This document shows positions 1 through 9,336 of a stretch of 64,000 bases of DNA, piece after piece. The translations under genes and the position numbers were made by a program. Source of the DNA: Anabaena sp. FACHB-1237 (GTDB lineage Bacteria > Cyanobacteriota > Cyanobacteriia > Cyanobacteriales > Nostocaceae). The stretch's first letter is position 1, and the number at the start of each line of letters is the position of its first letter. The notes under the pieces are model-generated. The model searched no databases. It worked only from the letters and a program-made list of their open reading frames with translations, and was not told where the DNA came from. The stretch is taken from the NCBI RefSeq assembly GCF_014696225.1, contig NZ_JACJPV010000006.1:62001-126000 (forward strand), read 5' to 3'.

Positions 1-506
1 CGAACTTAGAACAACGTATTCAAAGTTTTGATGTAGCTGATAAAATCATCCAAGTGGAAATTCCCCACACCCCCGCAGTGAAAATCCGCAAAGATGGTAC
101 TCGTCAACATACAGAAGAAAAAGTATTCCCTGGTTATGTGTTAGTTCGGATGATTATGAGTGATGACACCTGGCAAGTAGTCAGAAATACCACCCACGTC
201 ATTAACTTTGTCGGTGCAGAGCAAAAACGTGGTACAGCAAGAGGTCGTGGTCACGTCAAACCACTACCCCTAAGTCATTCAGAAGTAGAACGAATATTTA
301 AACAAACCCTGGAACAAGAACCAGTAGTCAAAATAGATATGGCTACAGGTGATAAGATATTAGTGCTTTCTGGTCCATTCAAAGATTTTGAAGGCGAGGT
401 GATCGAAGTGTCCCCAGAAAGGAGTAAACTAAAAGCTCTACTCTCAATCTTTGGACGAGATACACCAGTAGAATTGGAATTTAATCAGGTACAAAAACAG
501 AGCTAA
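1..506 (+). CDS. nusG: Transcription termination/antitermination protein NusG (5' end outside window)
   Basis: The reading frame is open from base 3, so the gene is cut by the left edge; about 167 residues are visible. NusG binds RNA polymerase and, through its KOW domain, couples it to Rho or to the ribosome. The NGN domain shows the family motif FPGYVLVRM, and the C-terminal KOW domain begins around GPFKDFEGEV and runs to the end. The in-frame GTG at base 54 is internal, because conserved NGN sequence continues upstream of it. It lies 6 bases before rplK, the usual nusG-rplK-rplA order of bacterial ribosomal clusters. Family assignment is secure; only the missing N-terminus is uncertain. 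Confidence 0.96.
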   Translation, partial: NLEQRIQSFDVADKIIQVEIPHTPAVKIRKDGTRQHTEEKVFPGYVLVRMIMSDDTWQVVRNTTHVINFVGAEQKRGTARGRGHVKPLPLSHSEVERIFKQTLEQEPVVKIDMATGDKILVLSGPFKDFEGEVIEVSPERSKLKALLSIFGRDTPVELEFNQVQKQS

Positions 507-512
507 ATCAAA

Positions 513-938
513 ATGGCGAAGAAAGTAGTAGCGGTCATTAAACTGGCGCTGAATGCTGGAAAAGCCAACCCAGCACCACCAGTTGGTCCAGCACTGGGTC
601 AACATGGTGTGAACATCATGATGTTCTGCAAAGAGTATAACGCCAAAACAGCCGACCAAGCTGGTATGGTCATTCCGGTGGAAATATCCGTATATGAAGA
701 CCGGAGTTTTACCTTTGTACTGAAAACACCTCCAGCATCAGTATTAATTCGCAAAGCAGCGAAAATAGAACGCGGTTCGGAACAACCCAATAAGAAAAAA
801 GTGGGTAGTATTACCAGAACCCAATTGCGAGAAATAGCCCAAACTAAACTTCCAGACCTCAACGCTAACGACGTTGACGCAGCAATGAAAATTGTGGAAG
901 GAACAGCAAAAAACATGGGTGTAACCATCACAGATTAG
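513..938 (+). CDS. rplK: 50S ribosomal protein L11
   Basis: A 141-residue protein of normal L11 length. L11 binds 23S rRNA at the GTPase-associated centre, where elongation factors and the L10-L12 stalk act. The proline-rich N-terminal signature [17 protein letters not shown] is at about residues 20-36, and the C-terminal RNA-binding domain ends with the typical [10 protein letters not shown] segment. It starts 6 bases after the nusG stop, so the two genes are almost certainly co-transcribed. Nothing is unusual in length or motifs. Confidence 0.98.
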   Translation: MAKKVVAVIKLALNAGKANPAPPVGPALGQHGVNIMMFCKEYNAKTADQAGMVIPVEISVYEDRSFTFVLKTPPASVLIRKAAKIERGSEQPNKKKVGSITRTQLREIAQTKLPDLNANDVDAAMKIVEGTAKNMGVTITD

Positions 939-1056
939 TAACAGTTGACAGGTAACAGTAAAAAAGTTACAAGTAACAGATTAATCTCAGAAAATCTAAA
1001 ATTTAAAATTGTATCGGGGGAGAAGTACTACTTCGAGATCACCCCAGGAGTAACCA
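939..1056 (+). promoter_or_regulatory. rplK-rplA spacer with hairpin before rplA
   Basis: This 118-base spacer holds a two-part hairpin: an outer GGGG (1017-1020) with CCCC (1042-1045), and an inner GAAGT (1022-1026) with ACTTC (1030-1034). It ends 11 bases before the rplA start and flanks the ribosome binding site AGGAG. L1 is known to repress its own operon by binding mRNA in other bacteria. Whether this hairpin is such a site is inference from its position only. Confidence 0.35.
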
Positions 1057-1773
1057 ATGGCCAAAAAAGTGTCACGTCGTTTGCGGGCGTTACTAGAAAA
1101 AGTAGAAGATAGAGCTTACTCGCCTTTAGAGGCTTTAAACCTGCTCAAAGAAACAGCCACAGCTAAATTTCCTGAAGCAGCGGAAGCACATATTCGGTTA
1201 GGTATTGATCCCAAATATACAGACCAACAACTACGAACAACAGTGGTATTGCCCAAAGGAACCGGGCAGACTGTGCGCGTAGCAGTAATTGCTAGAGGTG
1301 AAAAAGTTACAGAAGCCTCTAACGCAGGTGCAGATATAGTAGGTTCAGAAGAACTCATTGACCAAATTCAAAAAGGCATGATGGACTTCGACAAGCTCAT
1401 TGCTACCCCTGATGTCATGCCCCAAGTAGCAAAATTGGGTAAATTGTTGGGTCCTAGAGGTTTAATGCCATCACCAAAAGGTGGTACAGTAACATTTGAT
1501 ATTGCCGCAGCGATCGCTGAATTTAAAGCTGGTAAACTAGAATATCGTGCTGATCGCACAGGCATAGTTCATGTTATGTTTGGTAAAGCAGCCTTCACTC
1601 CTGAAGATTTATTGATTAATCTCAAAGCGTTACAAGAGTCTATTGACCGTAACCGTCCTTCAGGTGCTAAAGGCCGTTATTGGCGAACAGTATATGTATC
1701 CGCCACAATGGGTCCTTCAATTGCTGTAGATGTTAGCGCGTTGCGTGATTTGAAAGTAAGTGAAGTTGCGTAG
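1057..1773 (+). CDS. rplA: 50S ribosomal protein L1
   Basis: A 238-residue protein, the normal L1 length. L1 forms the mobile stalk near the ribosomal E site and helps release deacylated tRNA; in many bacteria it also represses its own mRNA. The segment [19 protein letters not shown] around residue 130 is the L1 signature, followed by the conserved C-terminal half with [17 protein letters not shown]. The ATG at 1057 has AGGAG 7 bases upstream. It is separated from rplK by 118 bases containing a hairpin, and from rplJ by a structured leader. Confidence 0.98.
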   Translation: MAKKVSRRLRALLEKVEDRAYSPLEALNLLKETATAKFPEAAEAHIRLGIDPKYTDQQLRTTVVLPKGTGQTVRVAVIARGEKVTEASNAGADIVGSEELIDQIQKGMMDFDKLIATPDVMPQVAKLGKLLGPRGLMPSPKGGTVTFDIAAAIAEFKAGKLEYRADRTGIVHVMFGKAAFTPEDLLINLKALQESIDRNRPSGAKGRYWRTVYVSATMGPSIAVDVSALRDLKVSEVA

Positions 1774-1829
1774 GTCTGAGGTAATTATTCAGATCATCTA
1801 CCCATCACGAAAAATTAAATAAACAGCCA

Positions 1830-2010
1830 ATAAACAGCCGGAGACAGCAGGGACTATCTAGTTTAAACATCCTGCCGAGGTAGTAATTTTAATTGCTAAT
1901 TTATCTCAGTTATTTTTAACATTGTGATAATTACTCTGTAAAAAATTACTTATCTCCCACCCCGGTCCATAAGACTGGGGTTAATTGTTGATGGTCAATG
2001 GTAACGTGAG
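1830..2010 (+). promoter_or_regulatory. L10-leader-like RNA upstream of rplJ
   Basis: The 1774-2042 gap holds a sequence resembling the ribosomal protein L10 leader: GCCGGAGACAGCAGGGAC near 1837-1854 can pair with the downstream block ATCCTGCCGAGGTAGTA (from about 1869), bringing CAGCAGG against CCTGC. A second hairpin, CCCCGGTC/GACTGGGG at about 1961-1981 with a 5-base loop, follows and could act as an attenuator. In many bacteria L10 or the L10-(L12)4 complex binds such a leader to repress rplJ-rplL. The identification is by motif recall and position; a covariance-model search (Rfam L10_leader) would settle it. Confidence 0.7.
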
Positions 2011-2042
2011 AGGTGGTTTTTGCCCCTGGAGGTGAAAGGAAA

Positions 2043-2588
2043 ATGGGTAGAACGTTAGAAAACAAACAAGAAATAGTAGCTGAACTCAAGGAAACTTTGA
2101 GTCACTCTAGTTTAGCAGTAGTCATTGATTATCAGGGGCTAACTGTAGCGGAAATCACAGACCTACGTAGGCAATTACGTCCTAGTGGTGCTGTGTGTAA
2201 GGTGACAAAAAACACCTTAATGGGCATTGCCATCAAAGATGATGAAAAATGGCAACCAATGTCAGAATTGCTTAGTGGCTCTTCGGCATTTGTGTTAGTA
2301 CCAGAAGACTTTTCATCGGCAATTAAAGCCTACCAAGCATTCCAAAAAGCCTCCAAGAAAACAGAAATTCGTGGTGGCGTAATGGAAGGCCGTCTCCTCA
2401 AAGAAGCTGATATTAAGGCTTTAGGAGACTTACCATCCAAAGAACAACTCATGGCGCAAATTGCAGGAGCTATCAACGCTTTGGCCACCAAAGTCGCTGT
2501 TGGTATCAAAGAAGTTCCCAGTTCTTTGGCGCGTGGTATTCAAGCCGTCGCTGATGGTGAAACAGGTAAAACCGAATCTGCTGAATAG
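2043..2588 (+). CDS. rplJ: 50S ribosomal protein L10
   Basis: L10 anchors the L7/L12 dimers at the ribosomal stalk base and represses its own operon with L12. I place the start at the ATG at 2043 ([16 protein letters not shown]), which gives 181 residues and the usual cyanobacterial N-terminus; the in-frame GTG at 2013 would add ten residues with no family similarity. GGAGG and AAAGG lie just upstream. The middle segment [11 protein letters not shown] and the helical C-terminal L12-binding tail are as expected. It is followed after 82 bases by rplL. Confidence 0.97.
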   Translation: MGRTLENKQEIVAELKETLSHSSLAVVIDYQGLTVAEITDLRRQLRPSGAVCKVTKNTLMGIAIKDDEKWQPMSELLSGSSAFVLVPEDFSSAIKAYQAFQKASKKTEIRGGVMEGRLLKEADIKALGDLPSKEQLMAQIAGAINALATKVAVGIKEVPSSLARGIQAVADGETGKTESAE

Positions 2589-2670
2589 GTTATATTTACC
2601 TCTTCTTCAATGATTCCTTATCAAAGAACAAGTTCGTAAAAACAAATCAACATTATTAGGAGTTATATCC

Positions 2671-3063
2671 ATGTCTGCTGCAACCGATAGCATTTTAGAA
2701 CAGTTAAAATCCTTGACCTTATTAGAAGCATCTGAACTAGTTAAGCAAATTGAAGAGGCTTTTGGTGTTAGCGCTGCTGCTCCTGCTGGTGGTATGATGA
2801 TGATGGCCGCTCCCGGCGCCGGTGCTGCACCTGAAGCTGTCGAAGAAAAGACCGAATTTGATGTTATTCTGGATTCTGTACCTGCTGATAAGAAAATTGC
2901 AGTTCTCAAAATTGTTCGTGAAATCACTGGTTTAGGCTTAAAAGAAGCTAAAGACCTCGTAGAAGCTGCTCCTAAACCTATCAAGGAAGGTATGGCTAAG
3001 GAAGCTGCTGAGGATGCTAAGAAACGTATTGAAGAAGCTGGTGGTAAGGTAGTTATCAAGTAA
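2671..3063 (+). CDS. rplL: 50S ribosomal protein L7/L12
   Basis: A 130-residue acidic protein with the three-part L7/L12 layout. An N-terminal dimerisation helix (residues about 5-30) is followed by a flexible alanine- and glycine-rich hinge containing a run of five methionines (about residues 41-46), then a C-terminal factor-binding domain from [16 protein letters not shown] to the end with the conserved [12 protein letters not shown]. It recruits translation GTPases to the ribosome. The ATG has TTAGGAG upstream. It is last in the operon and is followed by a strong terminator. Confidence 0.98.
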   Translation: MSAATDSILEQLKSLTLLEASELVKQIEEAFGVSAAAPAGGMMMMAAPGAGAAPEAVEEKTEFDVILDSVPADKKIAVLKIVREITGLGLKEAKDLVEAAPKPIKEGMAKEAAEDAKKRIEEAGGKVVIK

Positions 3064-3115
3064 TTGATAGTTTTTGGTTATTATCTATCTATCAAATACT
3101 AATCATATTAATTTT

Positions 3116-3141
3116 AGGAGTCTATCAAGACTCCTTTTTTT
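3116..3141 (+). terminator. Rho-independent terminator after rplL
   Basis: A perfect 7-base-pair stem, AGGAGTC (3116-3122) with GACTCCT (3129-3135), has a 6-base loop and is followed by a run of seven T. It lies 53 bases past the rplL stop, where the ribosomal protein operon should end. Confidence 0.9.
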
Positions 3142-3157
3142 GATATAGCATTTACGG

Positions 3158-3256
3158 CATTGCTGATTAAGGGTATGATCAAAGTTTCACGCAGAGACAC
3201 TTCAGGTACACAAGAGTAAGATTTTCATTTTTGTAACTTTTCCATTTCATACTCTA
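3158..3256. repeat. Intergenic repeat, copy related to 9171-9252
   Basis: The segment starting GGCATTGCTGATTAAGG and running through CAGGTACACAAGAGTAAGAT to CATTTCATACTC closely matches 9171-9252 in the same orientation. Both copies start like the GTTGCTGAACTCAGGTATGA elements seen at 34.7, 49.9 and 52.1 kb. No coding potential is seen. The remaining gap up to the sat gene at 3459 shows nothing else recognisable. Confidence 0.6.
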
Positions 3257-3458
3257 ATTCGTCAAGACCGCATTTACTAAGCTAGTAACTTACAGACTTT
3301 TTTAGTTTTAAGGAACAGGGAACTTGTTTCTAAGTATTCAGCCTTCATCTATCAATACACCGCACTTCCCACATAAAATTTATAAAAATTTAACTATTTG
3401 TGCAAACAATTTGATAAATTAGTACATAGTTCGCAACAATTATTAGGGAAAAATTACG

Positions 3459-4637
3459 TTGAGTTACCAACCAGAGGCCATCGCCCCCCACGGCGGAGAG
3501 TTAATAAACCGTATCGCTTCCTCAGCCCAAAGAGAACTATTTATCTCCAAAGCTGACTTCTTACCACGAGTGACACTTGACGAACGTGCTGTTTCTGACT
3601 TGGAAATGATCGCTATTGGCGGTTTTAGTCCCCTCAAAGGCTTTATGAACCAAGCCGACTATCACCGAGTAGTTGCAGAAATGCGTTTAGCTAACGGTAT
3701 TGTTTGGTCAATTCCTATTACACTATCTGTGACAGAAGAAGTAGCTGCACCATTGGAAATAGGCAGCCTAGTACGTCTCGATAACCCTAACGGGGAATAT
3801 ATCGGTGTATTAGAACTTACTGAAAAATATCACTACAACAAACAACTAGAAGCAATTCAAGTTTACCGCACAGATGATAGCAAACATCCCGGCGTACAAG
3901 TGGTTTATAACCAAGGTTCTGTTAACCTCGCAGGCGATATCTGGTTGTTACAACGTGATCAACATCCGTATTTTCCCACATATCAAATAGATCCCTCAGC
4001 ATCTCGGCAAATGTTCCGAGAAAAAGGCTGGAAAACTATCGTTGGTTTCCAAACCCGTAACCCCATCCACCGCGCTCATGAATACATTCAAAAATGCGCT
4101 TTAGAAACTGTAGATGGGTTGTTTTTACATCCTTTAGTGGGCGCTACCAAAGAAGATGATATCGCCGCCGATGTACGGATGCGCTGCTATGAAATATTAC
4201 TAGAACACTATTATCCCGCAGATAGAGTAATTTTGGCTATTAACCCTGCCGCTATGCGTTATGCAGGACCAAGGGAAGCTATTTTTCATGCGTTAGTACG
4301 TAAAAATTACGGTTGTACACATTTTATAGTTGGTAGAGATCATGCTGGTGTAGGTGACTATTACGGCACTTATGACGCACAATATATATTTGATGAATTT
4401 GAACCCGAAGAACTAGGTATAGTACCCATGAAGTTTGAACACGCTTTCTATTGTAAGCGCACAAACCAAATGGCTACCACTAAAACCAGCCCCAGTAAAC
4501 CTGAAGAACGGGTACATCTATCTGGTACAAAGGTAAGAGAAATGTTGCGACGCGGAGAACTACCACCACCAGAATTTTCTCGTCCAGAAGTAGCAGCAGA
4601 ATTAATCCGCGCTATGCGTACTCCCGTGTTAGTATAA
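3459..4637 (+). CDS. sat: Sulfate adenylyltransferase (ATP sulfurylase)
   Basis: A 392-residue monofunctional ATP sulfurylase that converts sulfate and ATP to adenosine 5'-phosphosulfate, the first step of assimilatory sulfate reduction in the cytoplasm. The ATP-binding motif [12 protein letters not shown] with its HxxH (about residues 198-209) and the later [16 protein letters not shown] are clear. The start is a TTG at 3459 ([13 protein letters not shown]), because family similarity begins there and no closer ATG fits. The gene stands alone, with about 390 bases upstream that hold only a repeat and a likely promoter region. Confidence 0.96.
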   Translation: MSYQPEAIAPHGGELINRIASSAQRELFISKADFLPRVTLDERAVSDLEMIAIGGFSPLKGFMNQADYHRVVAEMRLANGIVWSIPITLSVTEEVAAPLEIGSLVRLDNPNGEYIGVLELTEKYHYNKQLEAIQVYRTDDSKHPGVQVVYNQGSVNLAGDIWLLQRDQHPYFPTYQIDPSASRQMFREKGWKTIVGFQTRNPIHRAHEYIQKCALETVDGLFLHPLVGATKEDDIAADVRMRCYEILLEHYYPADRVILAINPAAMRYAGPREAIFHALVRKNYGCTHFIVGRDHAGVGDYYGTYDAQYIFDEFEPEELGIVPMKFEHAFYCKRTNQMATTKTSPSKPEERVHLSGTKVREMLRRGELPPPEFSRPEVAAELIRAMRTPVLV

Positions 4638-4816
4638 TTAACAATTGACAATTACAATTTTTTTAGGGGCAGGTTCATGAAGTAATTGTAACTAATTTGT
4701 AACTCAATTATCAATAAATTGAATCAACAAATTATTTACAAAACCTCTCCCTATCCATTCACTAAATTTGCAACTACTTTACTACGGCTAAATAATTATG
4801 AAACCCTAACCTCCTA

Positions 4817-6955
4817 ATGAAACGACGTAAATTTTTACAACAAATTAGTTTTTTAGTCACAGCTTTAGGACTGTCTCAAGCTGAATTTTTTACGTTAGGA
4901 AATCTTTATTCCCAAGCATTAGCTCAGTCTACTTCACGTAAATTAGCATTATTAATAGGTATTAATCAATATCCCCAAAGTCCTATTTTAAATGGTTGTG
5001 TTAATGATGTAGAATTACAAAAAGAACTATTAATTAATCGTTTTGGTTTTTTATCATCCAATATTTTAACCTTAACAGATGAACAGGCTAGTAAAAAGTT
5101 TATTGCATCAGCTTTTTTTGATCATCTCACTAAACAAGTTAAACCAGAAGATATTGTAATTTTCCACTTTAGTGGCTATGGTACTAAAATTAATTTGGGT
5201 TTAGATACATTACAAAATGCTATCATCCCCTATGATGAGAAAAATCTCCAAGATCAAGAAACTCTTAATTACTTATTATTAGAACACATATTATTCCCAT
5301 TGCGATCGCTCACTAGTCAAAATGTCACAGCTATCTTAGATACAAGTTATGATTATCCCACAGAATTAAAACCATCAACTTTAAAAATTCGCACTCGTCC
5401 CCTTATCCCCAACGCTAAGTTATCATCAACAGAAATAGACTTCTTTAATAGTCCTAATAGTCCTAAAAATACTATATCACCTATTAATCATCCTCTCATT
5501 GTTCATCCTACATCCTCTATCACTCAACCAGCAGCAGAATTAGTATTTTCTAACTGGAGTGCAGGTTTATTTACCTACGCACTCACTCAATATCTATGGG
5601 AAATTACCCCACTACAAACTGTACAAACTTTTTTCTCCCATGTTACAACTTCCATGTACAAACTAGGAGCAAAACAACAACCTACTTTAGATATTGAACA
5701 TCAAAATATTGATAATAACTTAATTCATAATTATTTTCCTTTACAAAATTTACCCAGCGCAGGCATAGTCAAAAATATCGAAGATGATGGTAAAACTATC
5801 ACATTATGGTTGGGAGGTTTACCACCTCAAATCTTACCTTATTATAATGTCAATTCTCGATTAACTTTGGATACAGGAACAGAATTAATTATCCGCACTC
5901 GTAACGGTTTAATAGCTAAAACTCAACTGCCAAACAAGGAAACTTCTAAATTACCAGAAAAAGGACAAACAGTAACAGAAACTATCCGCATCTTACCCCG
6001 AAATATTCATTTAACCCTTGCCTTAGATACTAATTTGGAACGAATTGAAAAAGTAGATGCTACCAGCGCCTTGGCAAGTATTAACAAAACTGCTAATATT
6101 TTAACCACAGAAGAAATACCAGATTATCTATTTGCTAAATTACCACAAATACCTACTCGCTATGGTATATTTTCCTTGGCAGGAGAATTAATTACTAATA
6201 CTGCTGGAGACAGTGGAGAAGCAATAAAATTAGCTATCCAACGCTTAACTCCTACATTTTCTACTCTTCTAGCTGCAAAATTATGGCAACTTACCGAAAA
6301 TACTAGTAGTTCACAAATACCTATAAGAGTAACTTTATCCATCATTAATGATATCGTTCCTCGTGTTGTTTTTCAACAAGAAACTATTATCAACGCTATC
6401 CATAATTTTCTCAATAATTCTCAAACTCAGAAAAAAAATCATAGGAAATTCAGTTATTTGGGCATCAATATTCCTACAGTAAATGCAGGAAGTATACTAC
6501 AATATGGTATTGAAAATTTTAGCGATCGCCCCCTTTATCTGCTACTATTCGGCATACATAATAATCATCCCATCGCTTTTTATCCCTGGCAAATTCCTGA
6601 TCCTATTACCAACAAACCTCAACTTATGGAAGTTATCATTCCTCCCCAAGAAACTTTGAAAATACCTCATAATGACACTATCACAGGTTGGTCAGTTCCC
6701 ACAAGACCAACATTTTGTCAACATCAAATTATCCTCAGCACCACTCCTTTTACACAAACATTAAAAAAATTAGCTATCGCTAAATATTCTACCACAGATC
6801 AACAACCTCTTAGTCCTTTATCTAACCCTTTAGAAGTCGCTCAAGCATTACTTCAAGACTTACATCAAGATAATTTTAATATATCTGTTCCAGATTCCTA
6901 TATTCTTAATACTAATAATTGGGCCAGTTTTAATTTTACTTTTCAAGTGATTTAA
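4817..6955 (+). CDS. Tat-exported caspase-like (orthocaspase) protein lacking the catalytic dyad
   Basis: A 712-residue protein with a twin-arginine signal (RRKFLQQ at residues 3-9, then a hydrophobic stretch), so probably exported or membrane-anchored. A peptidase C14 caspase p20 domain begins at KLALLIGINQYP and continues NGCVNDVELQKELL. The strand that normally carries the catalytic His (FSGHG) reads FSGYG, and the segment that normally carries the catalytic Cys (D-C/S-C-H-S-G) reads AILDTSYDYP. The His-Cys pair is therefore absent. Such tyrosine/serine variants are known among cyanobacterial orthocaspases. The long C-terminal half, rich in Ile, Thr and Asn, probably serves binding. It is a single gene with no partner visible; proteolytic activity is unlikely. 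Confidence 0.85.
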   Translation: MKRRKFLQQISFLVTALGLSQAEFFTLGNLYSQALAQSTSRKLALLIGINQYPQSPILNGCVNDVELQKELLINRFGFLSSNILTLTDEQASKKFIASAFFDHLTKQVKPEDIVIFHFSGYGTKINLGLDTLQNAIIPYDEKNLQDQETLNYLLLEHILFPLRSLTSQNVTAILDTSYDYPTELKPSTLKIRTRPLIPNAKLSSTEIDFFNSPNSPKNTISPINHPLIVHPTSSITQPAAELVFSNWSAGLFTYALTQYLWEITPLQTVQTFFSHVTTSMYKLGAKQQPTLDIEHQNIDNNLIHNYFPLQNLPSAGIVKNIEDDGKTITLWLGGLPPQILPYYNVNSRLTLDTGTELIIRTRNGLIAKTQLPNKETSKLPEKGQTVTETIRILPRNIHLTLALDTNLERIEKVDATSALASINKTANILTTEEIPDYLFAKLPQIPTRYGIFSLAGELITNTAGDSGEAIKLAIQRLTPTFSTLLAAKLWQLTENTSSSQIPIRVTLSIINDIVPRVVFQQETIINAIHNFLNNSQTQKKNHRKFSYLGINIPTVNAGSILQYGIENFSDRPLYLLLFGIHNNHPIAFYPWQIPDPITNKPQLMEVIIPPQETLKIPHNDTITGWSVPTRPTFCQHQIILSTTPFTQTLKKLAIAKYSTTDQQPLSPLSNPLEVAQALLQDLHQDNFNISVPDSYILNTNNWASFNFTFQVI

Positions 6956-7328
6956 TTTAGCTTTCATCTATTAGCTTTCTTTCACAAATTCACTTAAAAG
7001 AGCTTAAAATGAGCGACGCGAAAAATTTAACTCCTTGACAAAAGAGGAAAAAGCTGATAAAGTGGATACTGATGAGGAAGAACTATCTTATTGCACACAA
7101 CGCTTCTTGATTAAGCACTATATCATACTAAACTAGTATAAGAATTGCTATCAATAAATAAGATCGCTATACGGTAACATCATTTGTCACTGACTCCAAA
7201 ACAACCAAGTTTGAATATTCCTGATAGCTGGTATAATTACCGGATCAAGGTTAAACTTCCTGATTAATAGTGATATGACTTCTAAGAGATGTCAGAAGTC
7301 TTACGTGGTGCAATAGGAGTAAATCACA
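6956..7328 (+). other. Gap upstream of alr
   Basis: No protein-coding gene is supported in these 373 bases. They hold a promoter-like TTGACA with TAAAGT 17 bases later, plus a block shared with 8797-8850 (listed separately), and the alr ribosome binding site AGGAG at about 7315. Confidence 0.5.
7035..7140 (+). ncRNA. Candidate small RNA, copy 1, with its promoter
   Basis: A consensus -35 TTGACA (7035-7040), 17-base spacer and TAAAGT (7058-7063) predict a transcript start near 7070. Exactly there begins a 20-base block, TGATGAGGAAGAACTATCTT (7070-7089), identical to 8831-8850, where the same promoter layout recurs. No ORF of note follows, and a small hairpin ATACT/AGTAT lies near 7124-7138. 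It could instead be the 5' leader of alr, whose start is about 260 bases downstream. RNA status is inference. Confidence 0.3.
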
Positions 7329-8528
7329 ATGTTTAATAGTAAGCAAACTCCAGTTTTTGCTGACACTCAACAAAGTAACACCTATGCTTGGTTTTCCCAA
7401 CGTGCTTGGGTAGAAATTGACTTAGGAGCATTATCTCATAATATAAAACAGTTAATTAAATTAATATCACCCCATAGTCAATTAATGGCGGTTGTTAAAG
7501 CAGATGCCTATGGTCATGGTGCAGTAATGGTATCTAAAACTGCTATTAATGCTGGTGCTAATGTGTTAGGTGTAGCTACTGTTCCAGAAGGGATTCAACT
7601 AAGAGAAGAAGGCATTAAAGCACCTATTTTGATCTTAGGAGCTACCCACACCCACGAACAAGTTCAGGCGATCGCTCACTGGCAATTACAACCTACCCTT
7701 TGCAGTCCTAAACAAGCCCTAGAATTTTCTAATACCTTGGAAAACATTCCATATCATGGTTGTTTACCTGTACATATCAAATTAGACACGGGAATGTCCA
7801 GATTAGGCACAGATTGGCGACAAGCTGCGGAATTTGTCCAGTTAGTACAAGGACTCCCTCATTTACAGATTAATAGCGTTTATTCTCATCTAGCTACCGC
7901 CGATAGTCCTGATCCTACCACTATGAATGAACAACAAAGACGATTTGATCAAGCAATTACTCAAATTAAAGCTAAAGGTATCCACATTCCCACATTACAT
8001 CTAGCTAACTCAGCCGCAACTCTTACCAATAGAAATTTACACTATGACATGGTTAGAGTAGGTTTAGCCATGTATGGACTTTATCCAGCAACCCATTTAG
8101 AAAAGAATTTATACAACCAAGTTAAATTACAACCAGTTTTACAACTCAAAGCCAGAATTACTCAAGTCAAAACCATCACTGCTGGCACCGGAGTCAGTTA
8201 TGGTCATCATTTTATCGCCCCCACAGATATGCGTATTGCTGTTGTAGGTATTGGTTATGCCGATGGTGTGCCTCGTAGTCTTTCTCACAAAATGCAAGTA
8301 TTAATTCGTGGTCAACTTGTATCCCAAATTGGCGCTATTACTATGGATCAACTAATGCTAGATGTGACTTATATTGAGGATCTTCAAGAAGGAGAAGTAG
8401 TAACATTACTAGGATATGAAGGTAATAAATATATCTCCGCAGATGATTGGGCTACCCAATTAAATACCATCTCTTGGGAAATTCTCTGTGGGTTTAAACA
8501 TCGTTTACCCCGTGTAGCTGTAATGTAA
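7329..8528 (+). CDS. alr: Alanine racemase
   Basis: A 399-residue fold-type III PLP enzyme that interconverts L- and D-alanine for peptidoglycan synthesis. The PLP lysine is in VVKADAYGHG (about residues 56-65), and the second catalytic residue, a tyrosine, is in GTGVSYGHHF (about residues 280-289). The C-terminal beta-barrel domain ends with WEILCGFKHRLPRV, typical of the family. The ATG at 7329 has AGGAG at good spacing. A variable N-terminal 20 residues precede the conserved RAWVEIDLGAL start, which is common in cyanobacterial homologues. Confidence 0.97.
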   Translation: MFNSKQTPVFADTQQSNTYAWFSQRAWVEIDLGALSHNIKQLIKLISPHSQLMAVVKADAYGHGAVMVSKTAINAGANVLGVATVPEGIQLREEGIKAPILILGATHTHEQVQAIAHWQLQPTLCSPKQALEFSNTLENIPYHGCLPVHIKLDTGMSRLGTDWRQAAEFVQLVQGLPHLQINSVYSHLATADSPDPTTMNEQQRRFDQAITQIKAKGIHIPTLHLANSAATLTNRNLHYDMVRVGLAMYGLYPATHLEKNLYNQVKLQPVLQLKARITQVKTITAGTGVSYGHHFIAPTDMRIAVVGIGYADGVPRSLSHKMQVLIRGQLVSQIGAITMDQLMLDVTYIEDLQEGEVVTLLGYEGNKYISADDWATQLNTISWEILCGFKHRLPRVAVM

Positions 8529-8734
8529 TTAGGGCTTGCCTAATAAACATGAAAATATTACAGGTAAAGGATTTTAGGCAATTTGAAATGGAAAAAGTGC
8601 AAGATTTTATGGCATGGGAACTGGAAAACCTTGCACTTTGTTGGTTTTTACCTCGTTTCAAAATGCAAAAAACTCCTTGATATCCTTGAACTTCTTAATC
8701 TTCACGAAAGGACTTTTTGGTGCAATCCCTAATT
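8527..8734. mobile_element. Fold-back element with 13-base terminal inverted repeats
   Basis: AATTAGGGCTTGC (8527-8539) and GCAATCCCTAATT (8722-8734) are inverted repeats with one mismatch. Inside, AAAGTGCAAG and CTTGCACTTT, and GCAATTTGAAATG with CGTTTCAAAATGC, also pair, so almost the whole 208 bases can fold back on itself. No transposase is encoded. This resembles a miniature inverted-repeat element. It touches the alr stop codon. Confidence 0.55.
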
Positions 8735-8796
8735 ATAAGCATTACATTCTGATTATTTGCATCAAAAAAAAGCCCAGGCTCAAACAATTTTCCCTC

Positions 8797-8971
8797 TTGA
8801 CATAGGCGGAAAAACCTGTTAGACTAATCTTGATGAGGAAGAACTATCTTTATAGTACAAGCGAGTCTTGTTAAAACTGCTGCATTATTAGACGAATAGG
8901 TAAAAGCACTAAATTGATCTCCTGTGTCCACAAAATTTAGTCTGATTACCTATTGTCATCTCCAATTTTTT
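8797..8971 (+). ncRNA. Candidate small RNA, copy 2, with promoter and terminator-like hairpin
   Basis: TTGACA (8797-8802), a 17-base spacer and TAGACT (8820-8825) predict a start near 8832, at the first bases of the 20-mer shared with 7070-7089. Downstream is a long hairpin: AATAGGTAA (8895-8903) with TTACCTATT (8946-8954) outside, and ACTAAATT (8908-8915) with AATTTAGT (8934-8941) inside. Six T follow at 8966-8971. The predicted transcript is about 140 bases and ends before tRNA-Leu. There is no convincing ORF. Inference only. Confidence 0.35.
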
Positions 8972-8992
8972 GTGCTATATTAATAAATGACT

Positions 8993-9074
8993 GCGGATGT
9001 GGCGGAATTGGCAGACGCGCTAGATTTAGGTTCTAGTTCCGAGAGGAGTGAAGGTTCAAGTCCTTTCATCCGCA
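8993..9074 (+). tRNA. trnL: tRNA-Leu, anticodon UAG
   Basis: The acceptor stem GCGGATG pairs with CATCCGC, with discriminator A at 9074. The anticodon stem CTAGA/TCTAG encloses loop TTTAGGT, giving anticodon TAG at 9027-9029. There is a long variable arm (CGAGAGGAGTG) as expected of a class II tRNA, and the T arm contains GGTTCAAGTCC. CCA is not encoded. Confidence 0.95.
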
Positions 9075-9141
9075 TTTAGTATAAATCTTGACAGAATAGC
9101 AGAACTGCTGGAAGTTAATCTTCAACAAAGCAGAAGATTCC

Positions 9142-9252
9142 CCATTGCTGAACTCAGGTATAAAATTGAGGGCATTGCTGATTAAAGGTATGATGAAAGT
9201 CTCGCCCAGAGGCACTCCAGGTACACAAGAGTAAGATTTTCATTTCATACTC
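9142..9252. repeat. Composite copy of the GTTGCTGAACTCAGGTATGA repeat family
   Basis: It begins ATTGCTGAACTCAGGTATAA, then restarts with GGCATTGCTGATTAAAGG and continues to CATTTCATACTC. From 9171 it matches 3158-3256. It is noncoding and lies between tRNA-Leu and the next small gene. Confidence 0.55.
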
Positions 9253-9336
9253 TTAGGTATTAATCGTCGGTAAAACACAAGAACCATGATATTGTAAAAT
9301 AGAAGTTGTATTTATATCACAAAAATTTACTTATAT

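Noticed and set aside
599-931. Minus-strand frame inside rplK
   Set aside because: Antisense shadow of a ribosomal protein gene.
8614-8805. Open frame of 63 codons after alr
   Set aside because: It lies within the fold-back element and runs into the candidate RNA promoter; no family similarity and no ribosome binding site.
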